Assembly: GCA_023101885.1 (NCBI GenBank)
Contig: JALPQD010000224.1
Location: forward strand, 1,911,112-1,975,111
Source: Typhlomys cinereus
Lineage: Eukaryota > Chordata > Mammalia > Rodentia > Platacanthomyidae
Length of the DNA stretch: 64,000 bases
Reading direction: 5' to 3'
The translations under genes were made by a program, and so were the position numbers. Shown piece after piece: positions 33,290 through 43,651 of the stretch. Position 1 is the first letter of the stretch. Every line of letters starts with the position of its first letter. Under the pieces are notes generated by a model. The model was given only the letters and a program-made list of their open reading frames with translations, made no database searches and was not told the DNA's origin.

Positions 33290-33716
33290 TGTAGCAGTTA
33301 GCCTGCATGGTTGCTGATAAATCACCATCAAACAGCTTAAAGGAACAAGGGGTTTAATTTATCTTATGATTTTCTGGTTATAGTTCTCAGTCCCGCTTGA
33401 CAGGAGAGCTCACACCAACACCAGGGCTGAGGGAATTGGTCATACCATCTCTACATAACAGCTGAGAGAGGAACAGTCCTTACTTGCCAGACCAGCATGT
33501 CTGGACAAGTGTACACAAGGATGCCAATTCTTTCAATCAGCTCTCTGTACTTTATTCCAGGGCCTAATCCCATCCACCACTGGCTGGGCCTTCTTCATCA
33601 GCTAGACAATCTCTTGTAGGTTTGCTCTGGGCTTAACTCAACCACCAAGTCTCTACAAATGTGCCCAGAGCTCAAACCCTCAACTGTCGAGTTGACACCT
33701 GTGCCTAACTATGACA
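33290..33716 (-). mobile_element. Solo LTR (MaLR-like), minus strand
   Basis: The plus strand reads TGTAGCAGTTAGCC ... CCTAACTATGACA. The reverse complement starts TGTCATAGTTAGGCACAGGT, matching the copy at 9596. Flanking pentamers are ATTAC (33285-33289) and ATTGC (33717-33721), a 5-bp duplication with one change. It is inserted in a family B SINE. Confidence 0.85.
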
Positions 33717-33721
33717 ATTGC

Positions 33722-33892
33722 TGTACCTCCTTTTTGCTTTGCTCTGGGATTTCCCATATTCCTCCTTCCAGAGTTGAAAGTGCAGGCTGCTGCTATTTCT
33801 GCCTGGCATTTTTATGTGGGATCTGGGATTCAAATTCAGATCCTTCTGCTTGTAAGACAGAGTCTTAAGCCCTGAGCTACCTCTCCAGCCCT
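33722..33892 (-). repeat. Family B SINE, head piece
   Basis: It continues the split element to its head, which on the minus strand starts AGGGCTGGAGAGGTAGCTCA. Confidence 0.8.
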
Positions 33893-34300
33893 GATTTGAA
33901 AATGTTTTATTTCTTTTCTGAGGTAAGGGCTGACTCTGTAGGTTAGTCCCAGGATGGCCTCACACTTACAGTGATCTTCTGTCTCCACCTCCCAAATGCT
34001 GGGATTAAGCTTCAAGCTACCACATCAGTTTCTAAGAAAAGAGGAAAACAAGAAGAAAAAAGAGAAAAGCTACAACGGAGAAGCTGAGAGCAAACGACTC
34101 TTTCCCCCTCTTTTTCCCCCTCCCTCCCCCTCTTTTCCCCCTCCCTCCCTCTCTTTTTCCCCCTCTCCTTCCCCTCCCTCCTTTCCCTCCCTCCCTACTT
34201 CCTTCCTTCCTTCCTTCCTTCCTTCCTTCCTTCCTTCCTTCCTTCACTTCCTCCCTCTTTCCCTCCCTCTTCCTTCCTTCCAGTGTTGGGGATCAATCCT
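33893..34300. repeat. B1-like SINE (minus) and pyrimidine-rich tract
   Basis: 33905-34030 is B1-like on the minus strand. 34098-34282 is nearly pure C/T, including a TTCC array at 34200-34245. Confidence 0.7.
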
Positions 34301-34433
34301 AGGGGTTCTCACATGCTATCATGCTAGGCAATTGTTCTACCTTTTTTAAAAATTTAATTTACAAATATAGTGCAACTTCTTAGTAATGCCTGGTATGTAT
34401 AGTAGCTGTTTTATACATTTTTTTGTTTCTTTT

Positions 34434-34461
34434 TTTTTTACTTTTTTTATTTTGCTTGTCC

Positions 34462-34521
<60 letters not shown>

Positions 34522-34743
34522 ACTGTGTGTCCCTTTGGAGACCCAAGGGTGACTTTGGAAATCGCCCTGGATTGCTTTTTCTTCCTATTTGCTTTGCTCT
34601 GGGTTTTCCCAGGCTCCCCACAACTAGGGCCTGAAGCCCAGGCTGCCGTTTCTGCCTGGTGTTTTTATGTAGAACCTGGGACTGGAACTCAGGACCTTCT
34701 GCTTGCAAGGCAGAGTCTTAATCCCTGAGCCATCTCTCTAGCC
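34434..34743 (-). repeat. Family B SINE with (GT)n and (GA)n
   Basis: The head on the minus strand is AAGGCTAGAGAGATGGCTCA. The tail is compound: GT at about 34465-34487 then GA at 34488-34518. Confidence 0.85.
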
Positions 34744-35825
34744 TTTCCTTGTTTATTTTTAAGACGGGTTCTTACCTTGTAGCCCAGGCTGACCTAGAAT
34801 GTACTATGCAGCCCAGCCTATCTTGACCTCATAGCTGTTCATCTGTCTCAGTTCTCTGAGTGTTGGGATTACAGTCATGAAGGTCCATCACAAGTATGGG
34901 TGGGTGATAGCCTAGACTTCATCACACCATTGAATGCTGAATGGCAGTTAGAAACAATAGCCAGACATATAAAATGTGGATTGGTCTTGAAATACAGCCC
35001 TAAGTGGAAAACAGTTCAGTGATAACCTTATTACTATAAACACTTTTTTCAAATACTCATTGAAAATATATTTACAGAAATATGTTAAAGCAAAAGGATA
35101 CATAGTAACATATTAAAATGGTCAGAGCTGAGAGGTTCCATAGTAGACTCTTTGCCTAGTGTGAGTATGCTTTTCATTAGACAGCATGGTGATAGAGAAA
35201 TAGATAGATAAATGGATGGATTCAGACAGCCAGATAGATGAAATGAAAGGATTCCAAACAAACGTAGGAATAGACTTGCAAAGACTAGTGGCGATGACAC
35301 GGGGGCCATCAACTATCATGAAAAACAAATAACAATTTAAAAATTGGCTGTGCTGGAGATGTGACTTCGTGGTTGAGCACTTGTCTAGCGTGTGCAAGAT
35401 CCTTGCTTTGATTCCTAACACTTCCCCAAAATAAAGAGACATAAAAAGAAAGAAGGCAGGAAGGCTTTTTCTTTTCTTTCTTTTTTTTTTTTTAAACACT
35501 GTTTTCTGTCTCTGGGAACCCTTAGAATATTGAAAGCACAGTCTGGCTCAGTGGTGTTACAAGATGAGACACTACCCTGAGGGCACATTCAGATAGTGAA
35601 GGCTGGGCCCTAGGGAAGAACAGAGAACATTTCCCTTCCCTGCAGGTCAGTTTCTGCCTTTACTGTATGGTTACTCTAACAAATTACCATAGGTTTGGTA
35701 ACTTATTTCTCCCAGTTCTGGGGTTGGGGTGTTCAAGATCAAAATGGGTCTTCTGGTTTGTAGATGATCATTTGGCCGTCATGCCACCTCAAGGTGCAAA
35801 GAGAGCGGGATGCTTTTCTGGCCTC
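34744..35825. other. Unique DNA with B1- and ID-like remnants
   Basis: 34755-34890 is B1-like on the minus strand. 35345-35440 is ID-like on the plus strand (GGAGATGTGACTTCGTGGTT). There is no gene. Confidence 0.5.
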
Positions 35826-36111
35826 CTTTTTTTTTATTATTATTTATTCAATTGTACATGTATACTTGTGTTCGTATGTGTGTGTGTGTGTGTGTGTATA
35901 GAACCATGGACAAATTCGGGAACCACCATGGATGCCTCCACCTCCTCCTTGTTTACTCTGCCACGGGATTCACAGGCTCCACCCTACCAGGGCCAGAAAC
36001 GCAGGCCGCCCCCGCTTCTGCCCGGCGTCTATACGTGGGGTCTAGGATCCGAACTCAGGACCTTCTGCTTGCAAGGCAGAGGCTTAACCCCTGAGCCACC
36101 TTTCCAGCCCC
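35826..36111 (-). repeat. Young family A SINE with target-site duplication
   Basis: This is a full-length minus-strand copy. The direct repeat TTCTGGCCTC lies at 35816-35825 and 36112-36121. The tail (plus strand) is TTTTTTTTATTATTATTTAT. Confidence 0.9.
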
Positions 36112-36121
36112 TTCTGGCCTC

Positions 36122-36880
36122 TTCTTACATAGACAGCATTAGTCCCACTCATAATGACTTCATGTTCATGACTTAATTACCTCCCACAGGCCTCCAAATT
36201 CTGTTATTATTGGAATGAGAGTTTCAACCTCTGAATTTGGGGAACACAAGTATCCAGTCCATCATACTCCTGCTTTTTCTTTCTCCTGAAAGATAGCTTC
36301 CAGGACCCAGCCTTAAGGAATAGGCATGGTAGTGGGGCAGGATAGAAGATAGGGCAGGGCAGAAGAGTGTGCGGACCACGTTCTGTGTGCAGTAAGATCT
36401 GCTGGTGGGAGTGTCCACAGATACATTCTAGAGTCAGGATGGCCCTGTGTATTTGATGCTCACAACTGCAGTCAGCGATGCTTCTGTTTGCTGAGGCTCA
36501 CGGCTGGAGAGGAGCCCAGAGTCCCCTTGGGATTCGTTTGCCCTGCAGTGGAGTCAGCCCATCATTGTTCTGGACTCAGGAAGACCAGCTGTAGTATTTC
36601 AGTCTAGAACATGATGACTCTGATGAGTTTCAGAGAAAGGGTTTTGGAGGACGAGGAAGCACAGACAGGGAGTGTCAGTGGGTATGGCAGGATGGGATGG
36701 AATATATTTAGAGGGACAGACTCCCATGCATTTGATTTTCACTTGTAGCACTATGTCAGAGTTTAGAGGAGACAGCTGTGTATGAAATATACATCATTTT
36801 GTAGCACGTAGTCATGAACAGTGGTTTTTGTGACACTGCATTATGTAGGGAACAACATTTGAATTCAGAAGGCCTGCGTT
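36122..36880. other. Unique DNA, no gene
   Basis: I see no recognisable repeat or coding exon here. Confidence 0.45.
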
Positions 36881-36881
36881 A

Positions 36882-37550
36882 AGGCGGAGGAGGTAGCTCA
36901 GTTGGTTAAGTGATTGCTGTGCATGTGCAAGGACCTGAGTTCAATCCCCAACTCATAGAAGACACCGGATGTGGAGGTGTGCCCCAGTGTTGGGGAGATG
37001 GACACACGCAGGTCCCTGGACACATGCAGGTCCCTGGGGCTTGCTGGCAATCCGCCCACCCAAATCAGTGAGCCCCGGGTCTCAACGAGATATCCTGCCC
37101 GTAAAAATAAAGGTGAGGCTGGGGAGACACATCATCAGGTAAAGCTCCTGCCATGCAAATATGAGGACTGTGACTTAGATCCTCAGATCGGTGTGAGTGG
37201 CACGTAGCAGTGTTGGTGCCTACAATTCCTGTATGCAGAAGCTAGGTCAGCCAGCTGGTCTTTCACAGCAGCGGTGAAGGGAGCTGTTCTCAAACAAGGT
37301 GGAAAGGTAAAGAATAAAACCTGAAATTCTTCCTCTACCTCCATGCTCCATGAGCACGCTGTATCATGCACATATCCCCCCACCCCCAGGCCCTTGCTTC
37401 CCTCAAACATACACAGGACACTAACAAAAACCAAGGCGGGTGGTTTCTGGAAGGATATGAGATGCTGACCTCTGGTCTCCACATATACATGCTCATGAGT
37501 ACATCCATAAAAACTCTTCTCTCCCCAACCCACCACCAAGAAAAGAAGTC
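36882..37550 (+). repeat. Two B4-like SINEs in tandem
   Basis: 36882-37110 has the B4 order: GGTAGCTCAGTTGGTTAAGT, a CCCCAGTGTTGGGGAGATGG middle, GGGGCTTGCTGGCAATCCGC and CTCAACGAGATATCCTGCCC. Inside it ACACGCAGGTCCCTGG is duplicated as ACATGCAGGTCCCTGG. A second B4-like unit starts at about 37112 and ends in the CTCTGGTCTCCACATATACA region. Confidence 0.65.
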
Positions 37551-37679
37551 AAAATTCAAGGTCAGTCATACAGCAAGTTCAAACCAGCCTGCATTACATG
37601 AGACCATCCTCCCCCGCCCCAAAGGTCAGATTTCTCTGGGTATGTGGTTGTTGGTTAGATTTAGAAGTACTGGTGTGAA

Positions 37680-37872
37680 ATCACAGGCTCTCCCTCCTTC
37701 CTTCCCTCCCTCCCTCCCTCCTTCCCTTCCTCCCTTACTCCCTCTTGAAACAGGATTTCATGTAGTCCAGGCTGGTTTCCAACTCACTATGTAACAGAGG
37801 ATGACCTTGAACTTCTGGTCCTCTTCTCTCCAGCTCCCAAGCGTTGGGGGTACAGGTGTGTCACCATGCTCA
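37680..37872 (-). repeat. Pyrimidine tract and B1-like SINE
   Basis: A CTTCC/CTCC tract lies at 37690-37745. It adjoins a minus-strand B1-like element (GTAGTCCAGGCTGGTTTCCA, GATGACCTTGAACTTC). Confidence 0.65.
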
Positions 37873-38590
37873 GTGCTGATGTTGATTTGCTGCTATACGG
37901 AGAGCTGAGGCACTATAAAGGCAAACTCTGGCTCTTAGGCGCCCTCTCGTGGGAGGGAGGAGAGAGCAGAGCTGCTGCTTCCAAAGATAGCCCAAGCCCA
38001 TGTGGTTCAGGGCTGAAGCTTGGAGGCTCTCCCTAGAAAGAGTTTGCTCCCCACTGGATTCACTCAGAAGTGATGGGTGGGTAATAGCATCTTCAGCATT
38101 TCTGAAGCCCAGTGTTTTCTCTGTGAAATGCGACACCCGGACAAAAAGCAAAGTAAACCGAATGAGAGAAGTACACTGCGGCAGCAAAATCACAGAAAGA
38201 AATGAAGCCAAGGCCCAGAGACGACTTTGCAAAATCTTTGAGCTCAGCAAGACAAGGCCTTTCCATCGCTTATCCCCGCACTTCATGCCGATGGCCTGTT
38301 AATAAAGGCTTTGTAGCCAGCACTGTGTGACCAACGCTGGATATTCCCAGTGGGGAGGGGTGAGAAGAGAGCGATTATGTGCCAGGTTTTATTTTTCGAA
38401 ACTGATGAGGTAGGAAATTCCCTCGAAAATGCGCTGTTCGGGAGGACGCACTGCTGCTCCCAGGGGGTCTTCTACGGCTCCTCTTCTGGCCCAACAGTTC
38501 TATTCTAGTCAGTCACCAAGCTTCTGCCTCAATTTCTCCCAGCTTTGAAGAGGGACACTATTGATTGTACCTCTCAATTCAGACTTGGTT
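37873..38590. other. Unique DNA, no supported gene
   Basis: An open frame at 38000-38302 is followed by AATAAAG at about 38301, but it shows no domain and no splice or promoter context. I do not call it a gene. Confidence 0.4.
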
Positions 38591-38594
38591 ATCT

Positions 38595-38784
38595 TTATTG
38601 GCTTTTTGAGACCATGTCTCATGTATCCTAGGCAGCTTCCAACTCCATATGCTCCTGAGGCTGACCTCACCCTCCTGACGCTTCTTTCACCTTTCTAAGT
38701 GCTGGAACTACAGGCCTTACCCATGAAATCAATCCCACCAGCCCCCTCCGGTCATTTGCTGTCCTGCATTATGTGCCTGCGTGC

Positions 38785-38832
<48 letters not shown>

Positions 38833-39058
38833 CTATGAGAGTTAGAGACCCAAGAGTAACTTCGGGAATCATCCTGGATTGCTTCTCCTCCTTTTTGCTT
38901 TGCTCTGAGATTTTCCAGACTCTGCCCTCCAGGGCTAGAAGTATAGGCTGCCCACCACCGTTTTCACCTGGTGTTTTCACATGGGATCTGGGATCTGAAC
39001 TCAGGACCTTCTGCTTGCAAGATAAAGTCTTAGCCCCTGAGCCATCTCTCTCCAGCCC
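38595..39058 (-). repeat. B1-like SINE then family B SINE with (GT)n
   Basis: 38605-38720 is B1-like (GAGACCATGTCTCATGTATC). 38775-39058 is a family B copy whose minus-strand head is GGGCTGGAGAGAGATGGCTC, with GT repeats at 38788-38830. Confidence 0.8.
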
Positions 39059-39464
39059 GAGTGGTTTCCTTTTTTCCCATTGTAAGTCTGTGTATGTGAT
39101 CTTGATCTTCGCATCCCCTGGCTGGGGTGTAGGCATGTAGTACCATGCTTAGTTAACAAGACATCCGCACTCTACCAACTGAGTTACACACCCCAACCTT
39201 ATTTTCAGTTCTTAAATGGCATCTGGAGACCTCTTGACATCATCTGGTGTATAAAACCAATGGAGGCCATGCACAGCCTGTCCTCTGGCTTCTGAGACAA
39301 CAACCTGATTCTTGTGTTGTGTTCTTTTCAGTGATTTGGATCAGGACTCTGGCATCTCAGGCAAGCCCTCTTCTGCGGAGATACAGCTCCTTGGCTTTAC
39401 TCCCTGATATTTGGGAAGGTATTTTCACATAAAATGTCTAAGATTGTTGCCTAATTTCTGTTCT

Positions 39465-39501
39465 CTTTTTACAGAATTGCTTCTTTTTCATTTTTAGGAG
39501 G

Positions 39502-39559
<58 letters not shown>

Positions 39560-40034
39560 ACAAAAAGTTATGCATGTACCAAAGCATGCATGTGGAAGTC
39601 GGAGGACAATTTCTGAAATCAGACAGAAGGAATTCTGTCATGGGGGTTCAGAGAATTGAACTCAGGTTGACAAGTTTGTATGCTGGGTCTTTCTTTTTAT
39701 ATCCTATCATTTTTTTTTAATCCCAGTGGAAGAATTTTTATGCTCATAGAAAAACAAAGAGGCCCAAAGATTATTATATAAAAAGTGGTCATCTTACCCA
39801 GAACAATTTTCCTTTCTTTAGAGGCAACAATTTTCATTCTTGCTAGGTGTCTAGTTTCGTGTTTTCATGCACCTCTCTGAACAAAATGTTTCTGTGGGAA
39901 TAGCTAAGTGACAAAGGTAGGGATGAATCCAGGTTCTCAATGTTAGGCAAGCGCTAGCTGTACTCCAAGCTCTACTAGATTTAAAAATTTTAGGCACTGT
40001 CAATGGATGTTCTACTGTTGAAGATTTCTCTCTT

Positions 40035-40120
<86 letters not shown>
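39465..40120. repeat. RSINE-like SINE (minus) with (GA)n, and a second CA/GA microsatellite
   Basis: 39500-39557 is a GA array inside an RSINE-like element on the minus strand (GTGGAAGTCGGAGGACAATT). 40036-40063 is CA followed by GA to 40126. The remaining bases are unassigned. Confidence 0.65.
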
Positions 40121-40126
<6 letters not shown>

Positions 40127-40497
40127 ATTCACACATCCTGGCAATAAAATCACAATTTTGTAGAAATCAATATTTATGTACAACATTCCAGTAGTACAGT
40201 GGCATCAACTTTTCTGCATAATTCCCCTATTTCCTCATGTTTTCTGGAATCTATAAACTCCTCTTGCATTGTTTAATTCATCAGATATTTTCCTTTAGCA
40301 CTTCATCATGGGGAATTCCCTTTGTAATTCATCCCTGACAGATATGCTTTCAAAGACGTGTCCACAGTCACCACCTGGCAGCTTCCTTCAACATGATGGA
40401 GGTCTTTTTTATTGGGGTGCATTTTCCTCTTTTTAGACAAGCACATTTATCTACAGAGCATAAGCCACTTTCTTGTTACTGTGACCAAATATCTGAT
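40121..40497. other. Unique DNA, no gene
   Basis: I see nothing recognisable up to the SINE target site. Confidence 0.5.
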
Positions 40498-40510
40498 AAG
40501 AAGCAATGTA

Positions 40511-40814
40511 GGGGCTGGAGAAGTGGCTCAGGGGTTAAGCCTCCGCCTTGCAGGCGGAAGGTCCTGAGTTCGGATCCCAGATCCCACGTATAGACGCCAG
40601 GCGGAAGCGGGGGCAGCCTGGGCTTCTGGTCCTGGTAGGGCGGAGCCTGTGAATCCCGGGGCAGAAGGAGGTGGAGGCGTCCATGGTGGTTCGCGAATTC
40701 ATCCGTGGTTCTACACACACAGACACGCACACACACACACACATGCGCGCGCACATACACAAGCACATGCGCACAGTTGAATAAATAATAATAATAATAA
40801 AAAATTAAAAAAAA
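40511..40814 (+). repeat. Young family A SINE with target-site duplication
   Basis: This is the best-preserved copy: head GGGGCTGGAGAAGTGGCTCA, intact B box, GC-rich body, CA/GC-alternating segment, and a tail with repeated AATAATAATAATAATAA. A perfect 13-bp repeat AAGAAGCAATGTA lies at 40498-40510 and 40815-40827. Confidence 0.93.
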
Positions 40815-40827
40815 AAGAAGCAATGTA

Positions 40828-41515
40828 AAGGATTTTGCAAGAGATGCAGTCAGTCCACCCTAGTGGGAAAGGCATGGCGGCAAGACTGGGAGATGGACAG
40901 TCACATCACATCAGTGATCAGGAAGCAGAGAATGACTTGCAAGCGGGGTCGGCCTGTAAAATCTCAAGGCTCACCCCACAATGACCACTTCCTTCAGCAA
41001 GGCTCCACTTCCCACAGGTTCCACAACCTTCCCAAGCCACCACCAGCTTGGGAACAAATGTTCAAACATGAGCGGAAGGGAGGCATTTCACATTCAGTCC
41101 ATGACAAGTAGACTTCTAGGAAGGATTCCCTCTAGATACGTTGTTGAGGACTTGTGTGTACCAAAATGTTGTTATTATCCTTTTATGTTGGAATCATGGT
41201 TTGGGCAGAAAATTCCCTACTGGGAAATATTTCCTTCTGCTTTTCACAGTCTGCTTTTAGGGTTTCTGCTGACTCGGCATGTGTCCTCTGACTTGAATCC
41301 CAGCTCCAGCAACTTGACAATCAAGACCCACCATCAGACATGCCTTCTTAGTTATCTTTTCCTCCAAACCCTCTTTGGTATGAAGTGAATGAAAAACCAC
41401 TTAATGAGGCTATAAGAAGAAATCTTTCTCTGCTAAAAAGTTCAAATATAGGATGATTTCTGAGCTAGTTGAGTCATTGATAAAAGACCTTATTATTGAC
41501 CTACCTTAATATCAG
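40828..41515. other. Unique DNA, no gene; contains one copy of a duplicated 32-mer
   Basis: 41471-41502 recurs, with three changes, at 42974-43005. Nothing else is recognised. Confidence 0.5.
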
Positions 41516-41735
41516 CTCCTCCTCCTCCTCTGCCTCCTCCTCCTTTTCTTCTTCTTCTTCTTCTTCTTCTTCTTCTTCTTCTTCTTCTTCTTCTTCTTTT
41601 CTTCTTCTTCTTCTTCTCTTCTTCTTCTTCTTCTTCTTCTTCTTCTTCTTCTTCTTCTTTCTTCTTCTTCTTCTTCTCCTCTTCCTCCTCCTCCTCCTCT
41701 TCTTTCTCTCTCTCTGTCTCTGTCTCTCTCTGTTT
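41516..41735. repeat. (CTT)n-rich pyrimidine tract
   Basis: About 200 nt of almost uninterrupted pyrimidine on the plus strand, mainly CTT triplets at 41543-41670, with CTC triplets at the left end and TCTC/GTCTC at the right. Reading frames through it are pure serine, leucine, lysine or glutamate runs and are not genes. Confidence 0.95.
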
Positions 41736-42950
41736 CTGAAAAGAGCAAGCAATTGAAGTTGATCGAAGTAAAGAAAAGCTCCCTGCAGCAGGGAAGGATC
41801 TAGAAGATGAGTTGCCATATCTGCATGTTTAGAGTCTGGGTTTCATAGAGCCTAGGCTGTCCTTCAGCAGGTTTGCTGTGCCCTAGAAGCTGGTATTGAA
41901 CTCATGATTTCCCTGCCTTCATCTCCTCAGTGCTGGGATTGTAGGTATATGTCACCACACTGGGGTCTTCTCTTTTCCTCTAGCATATTTCTGCTCATGC
42001 TCACAGAATGGCTGCCGCAGTTCCAAGTGCACCCACTATCCAGACAGAGATGATAGAGAGATAGGGTAAGAAGTATATCTCTATCTTCTTTAGAAATCAG
42101 GGAACCTTCCCCTTCATGTCGCATTGGAGAGAATACAGCATTTGCTGAAGCCTAACTCAGCCAGTGTCACAGGGAACGTGGACTAATCACACCGTCCTCT
42201 CAGGAGTTCAGGAGTGTCCAGATAGCCTGGGACCGAGTGTAGGTGCATAGCGAGGAACTGGAGGAAGGCTTCAGGGAAGGCAATGCTGCCACGTTCCTGG
42301 AAATACTTTGCTTCATTATTGATCCTGACTTAATTACAGCTCCCACAGTGCTCGTATCTTTATGATTTCGCATTGACTCCAGCCTTCCTGTCATCCTCTG
42401 TAGGAAGCAGGGAAATGGGCTTGATTTTTGGAGTCTTCCGGGGAAGGCTGGCATTAGATTAACCCTATGTCCTCCATGAATAAAGAAAGTCAGCGTGTTG
42501 GAGTTTTAGAACACGTGTATGAAGTGCAAGATTCCCCCTCAACTTACCTAGGAATGGGTCTTTAGTCATCCTCAGGGCTGACACCTCTCTCTCTCTCCAT
42601 CATCACTGCCAAATCATTTGGTTCAGGGAAGCATGTCAATTCCAAGTTTAACCAATCTTGGTCTCCCTTTGTGGTATTAGGACCTGTCCTTCAAACTAAC
42701 TTCTAACTCCAGAGACTAACAGTATTCCAGACTGTACTTTGAAGAAAAGAGAAGTCCAGTTTGCAGGAGAAGGAACAAATAAGCCCATAGCATTACATGC
42801 CTAAAGGAAGCCACAGGGTGGACTAAGGGTGCTGCTAGCTGCTGTCTCTGCATCTCAGTCCCACATACTTTTGGTTAATTGAAGAAGATGTTTTCCAATC
42901 TTTTATTACTGGCTTTTCAAAATGATTCCGTATTCCTTTTTGCATGCATG
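41736..42950. other. Unique DNA with a B1-like SINE
   Basis: 41840-41960 is B1-like on the minus strand (TTTCATAGAGCCTAGGCTGT, GTGCTGGGATTGTAGGTATA). The rest shows no gene. Confidence 0.5.
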
Positions 42951-43099
42951 CATGCGTGTGTGTGTGTGTGTATGAGTCACTGATAAAAGACCTTATTATT
43001 GATCTGTTTTGTTAACACTTCTCTCTTTTCAATCTCTGTCTCTCACTCTCTTGCTTTTTCTGTCTCTGTCTTACACTCTGTTGAATGCATGTGGGTGTA

Positions 43100-43120
43100 T
43101 GTAGACATGTGTACAAGAAG

Positions 43121-43163
<43 letters not shown>

Positions 43164-43388
43164 CGCTTATGGAGCTGTGAAGACCCAAGGATGATACCAG
43201 GAATCATTTTGGATGGTTCTTTCTCCTTATTGCTTTGTTCTGGGGTTTCCCAATCTGTAATTCCAGGCCTGGAATTGCACATCACTGCCATACCTGTCCA
43301 GTATTTTTACGTGGGGTCTAGGGAATCTGAACTCAGGTCATTTTGCTTTCAAAGCAAAGGCTTTAACCACTGAGCCATCTCCCCAGCC
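43100..43388 (-). repeat. Family B SINE with (GT)n/(GC)n
   Basis: The minus-strand head is GGCTGGGGAGATGGCTCAGT. The tail is a GT array at 43124-43155 followed by alternating GC to 43167. Confidence 0.8.
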
Positions 43389-43651
43389 ACAAAGCATACT
43401 CCTAAAAAATAAAAAAGAAGCATGATTGAAGTAGAGAAATGGAAGCTCACTTAACGTCCTGAGGCAAGAGAGGAAGTGACCAACGTTAGAACTGTGCTAC
43501 TTTACACCTCCTGAATTTCTATCTTCCTTCCCATATCAAGCCCTCTTCCCTTTACTACCACTATCTGTTCTGACCTTATATGTGTTTGTCCAGACACTAC
43601 TGGTAATGTGTGCCCATGTAAACACACAAAAGTGCATATGTACATGTGTAC

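Noticed and set aside
38000..38302. A 100-codon frame followed by AATAAAG
   Set aside because: No domain, no splice signals or promoter context, and low expectation above chance.
41501..41818. Long serine-, leucine- or arginine/lysine-rich frames
   Set aside because: They are translations of the CTT tract; similar artefacts occur at 9839-10173, 54343-54610 and 34032-34349.
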